Shown piece after piece: positions 62,701-64,000 of a DNA stretch of 64,000 nt. A model generated the notes under the pieces. The model had not been told where the DNA came from, ran no database searches, and saw only the letters and a list, made by a program, of their open reading frames with translations. The DNA is from Spirosoma linguale DSM 74 (GTDB lineage: Bacteria; Bacteroidota; Bacteroidia; Cytophagales; Spirosomataceae): positions 62,001 to 126,000 of the forward strand of contig CP001770.1 of assembly GCA_000024525.1 (NCBI GenBank), read 5' to 3'. Position numbers and translations under genes: made by a program. Position 1 is the stretch's first letter. The number at the start of each line of letters is the position of its first letter.

Positions 62701-64000
62701 GCGAAGCTTACCACCTGCGCCATTGGTCGAAACATCTTGCCTTCGATGCCAACCAGGGCCAGGATAGGTAGATAAACGATGAGGATAATAATTTCACCGA
62801 AAGCGGCTGAGGAGCGGATACGGCTGGCGGCTTCGAACACCTCCTCATCCATTTGCGACTGGGTAAAGCGCTTCACCCGACGCCCTGCCAGATGATGCAG
62901 GGTGGCCTCAACGATAATAACGGCCCCGTCCACGATCAGGCCGAAATCGATGGCCCCCAGACTCATCAGGTTTCCTGAAACGCCGAACAGACTCATCATA
63001 CCGATCGCAAAGAGCATCGCCAGGGGAATAACTGAGGCCACCACCAGCCCCGCCCGCCAGTTGCCCAGAAACAGGATCAGGACGAAAATCACAATCAGGG
63101 CTCCCTCGATAAGATTCCGGGTCACGGTGTGGATCGCCCGGCCCACTAATGCTGAGCGATCCAGAAATACATGGATCGCGACGCCTTCAGGCAGGGTCCG
63201 TTGAATCTGGTCAATCTTGGTTTTTACCCGGCCAATGACCTCATTAGCGTTTTCGCCTTTCAGCATCAGGACGACGGCCCCGACGGCTTCTCCGTCCCCG
63301 TTGCGTGTCAGGGCCCCATAGCGCACAGCGGAGCCAAAGCGTACCTGGGCCACATCCCGAATCAACACGGGCACACCCCCGGCCGTGCGCCGAACGACGA
63401 TGCGACCCATATCGGCCAAACTTCCCACCAGCCCTTCGGAGCGGATGAAATACGCGTTAGGCTTTTTATCAATGTAGGCCCCACCCGTGTTCTGGTTATT
63501 TTTTTCCAGCGCCGTAAACAAATCACCGATGCTAAGCCCGTACGAACGGAGCCGATCCGGATCAACGGCAATTTCATACTGTTTTAATAGTCCCCCAAAG
63601 CTGCTCACGTCGGCCACGCCGGGTGTACCCAGGAGCTGCCTTCGGACAACCCAGTCCTGCATGGAACGCAACTCCATGGGAGAATAGCGTTTTTCGTAGC
63701 CGGGTTTGGCATAGAGGACGTACTGATAGATTTCGCCAAGACCCGTACTGATGGGTCCTAACGTGGGTTCGCCCGTGCCGGGGGGAATCTGAGCGCGAGC
63801 TTCGGAAAGTCGCTCGTCTACCTGCTGGCGAGCCCAGTACAGGTCGGTAGCGTCTTTAAAGACCAGCGTAACGACCGACAACCCAAAGCGCGAGATCGAG
63901 CGGATTTGGGTTATATCGGGAATAGTGGCCATCGTCTGTTCGACGGGAAAGGTAATCAGCCGCTCTACCTCCTGGGCGGCCAGGGCCGGGGAGCGGGTAA
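59706..64000 (-). CDS. czcA: CzcA-type heavy-metal RND pump fused to a C-terminal TolC-like domain; partial at right edge
   Basis: At least 1430 residues, still open at base 64000. The RND part runs to about residue 1030 with the HME signature DFGLIVDGAVIIVE, which fits the DFGxxxDGAxxxVE pattern of Zn/Co/Cd (CzcA-type) pumps rather than Cu/Ag CusA. From there a linker and second signal-like segment (SSWLLIGLLAASLVAGTTSASAQ) lead to a TolC-type domain (ALQQTFQNNPLVRV... and two helical repeats) of about 400 residues. The fusion is a known Bacteroidota form. It is first in the cluster with czcB, the exchanger and czcC-like genes. The N-terminal ~80-100 residues lie outside the window. Confidence 0.92.
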   Translation of the reverse strand, partial: TRSPALAAQEVERLITFPVEQTMATIPDITQIRSISRFGLSVVTLVFKDATDLYWARQQVDERLSEARAQIPPGTGEPTLGPISTGLGEIYQYVLYAKPGYEKRYSPMELRSMQDWVVRRQLLGTPGVADVSSFGGLLKQYEIAVDPDRLRSYGLSIGDLFTALEKNNQNTGGAYIDKKPNAYFIRSEGLVGSLADMGRIVVRRTAGGVPVLIRDVAQVRFGSAVRYGALTRNGDGEAVGAVVLMLKGENANEVIGRVKTKIDQIQRTLPEGVAIHVFLDRSALVGRAIHTVTRNLIEGALIVIFVLILFLGNWRAGLVVASVIPLAMLFAIGMMSLFGVSGNLMSLGAIDFGLIVDGAVIIVEATLHHLAGRRVKRFTQSQMDEEVFEAASRIRSSAAFGEIIILIVYLPILALVGIEGKMFRPMAQVVSFAILGAFILSLTYVPMVSALLLSKTIRQQPTLSDRMMGFFYRLYDPAIRWALRAKWLVLGVALGLLVGAGWLFSRLGGEFIPELSEGDFAVELRTLTGSSLSQTEDKFLQSARLLLKQFPEVREVIGKIGAGEIPTDPMPIEAGDLMVLLKPQTEWTSADNQEELADKMAEALEAIPGVTYGFQQPIQMRFNELISGAKQDVAVKLFGEDLTELQRLAGQLGRIVGAVPGATDLYVEQVQGLPQIVVAVDREALARYGLSVDEVNRTLSAAFAGESAGIVYEGERRYDLVVRLANQSRRSIEDVRALTVSVPDGTPVPLGQLASVSLKPGPNQIQREDAKRRLTIAFNVRGRDVESVVRELQGKIDAQIKLPTGYSITYGGQFENLIEARERLTIAVPVALALIFLLLFVTFGSVRQAGLIFTAIPLSAIGGVIALWLRDMPFSISAGVGFIALFGVAVLNGIVLMAEFNRIRREQGVTDLHEVIYQGTAARLRPVLMTATVASLGFLPMALSTTAGAEVQKPLATVVIGGLITATLLTLLVLPILYYLEESWFGQRKDTPGEATLAKPTSGIASSWLLIGLLAASLVAGTTSASAQVNTQAPVTRSLSLEGALQQTFQNNPLVRVSTLTVGVQQALRGTANDLGKTDVSVSLGQYNSPYFDQSISVGQRFPAPALIRSQRRLLDARVSGAEAEGRVTRQELALQTKSAYYELVYLRSLRGELLRQDSLLRAVVQASAVRKRTGEGTLLEQTAAEVESRQLQLALRQNQSDELIRLRRLQTLLGAETLPYIEDSVLTVRSLRLPPIDSSALTQNPELALLIQQLDLTRRETDVERARLKPDFALTLTNQSLRGFYPLADGTEQYYNAAHRFMYGQVGIAIPLVAKPQRARIRAAELAQQRAEASLTARQRSLRGSYDELVQAYRKNEQTLSYFQQSALPQAALIRQTAERSYRAGEIGYVELLQNLRTVIGIQTGYLAALNEYNQTVINLEFILGSTQP

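Noticed and set aside
1..64000. Complete insertion sequences, integrases, tRNA or rRNA genes
   Set aside because: No transposase, integrase, tRNA cloverleaf or rRNA sequence was recognised on either strand.

Overview
The window looks like an accessory replicon or large integrative/conjugative element of a Bacteroidota bacterium, most likely from the Spirosoma/Cytophagales branch. The reasons are a CTnDOT-style transfer operon (TraA-TraN families found only in this phylum), TonB-dependent receptors with carboxypeptidase-like N-terminal domains, a CzcA-TolC fusion typical of Bacteroidota, few Shine-Dalgarno sequences, and promoters of the TTTG / TAnnTTTG type. Genus is inference; no rRNA or tRNA was seen. 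I cannot tell plasmid from chromosomal island, because neither edge of the window is an element end.

Region 1 (1-14.8 kb) is conjugation. Mobilisation genes run leftward (RHH accessory protein, MOBP-type relaxase, VirD4-like coupling protein cut by the left edge). A divergent rightward operon encodes traA, traB, a membrane-anchored protein, two traE copies, traF, the TraG/VirB4 ATPase, two tandem secreted paralogues, traJ, traK, traL, traM and traN. The roughly 770 bp between them is AT-rich and full of inverted and direct repeats, and is the likely place for oriT and for control of transfer.

Region 2 (14.8-23.5 kb) is probably the leading/anti-defence region, all on the minus strand: a small membrane protein, an ArdC-like zincin, four unrecognised small genes in one operon, and a 1690-residue N6-methylase/helicase. 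The ardC gene, the unknown operon and the methylase gene are preceded by near-identical promoter and leader blocks. The first two also have a homologous set of three hairpins upstream, one of which shows compensatory base changes. This repeated regulatory cassette is the most novel signal in the window.

Region 3 (23.5-31.5 kb) is patchwork: a 25 bp inverted-repeat pair, a broken type III restriction-subunit fragment, a PIN toxin/antitoxin pair, a glutamine cyclotransferase-like lipoprotein, a RidA protein, a WYL regulator and a TonB receptor. Region 4 (31.5-41.5 kb) holds a TauE/SafE permease, two PAP2 phosphatases, a half-size EamA transporter, a YncE-like propeller, and a two-component system next to a PepSY-like protein and an outer-membrane beta-barrel protein.

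Region 5 (41.7-64 kb) is metal-related: an ArsR/MerTP/GDCCVxC mercury-uptake cassette without merA, beside an internally deleted aminoglycoside phosphotransferase; a TonB receptor; NAD synthetase; a Zn/Cd-type P-ATPase with an RcnA-like permease; remnants (a SIS-domain pseudogene and a porin with one in-frame stop); and a CzcCBA efflux system with a cation exchanger. Several broken genes and repeats show repeated insertion and decay in this half.
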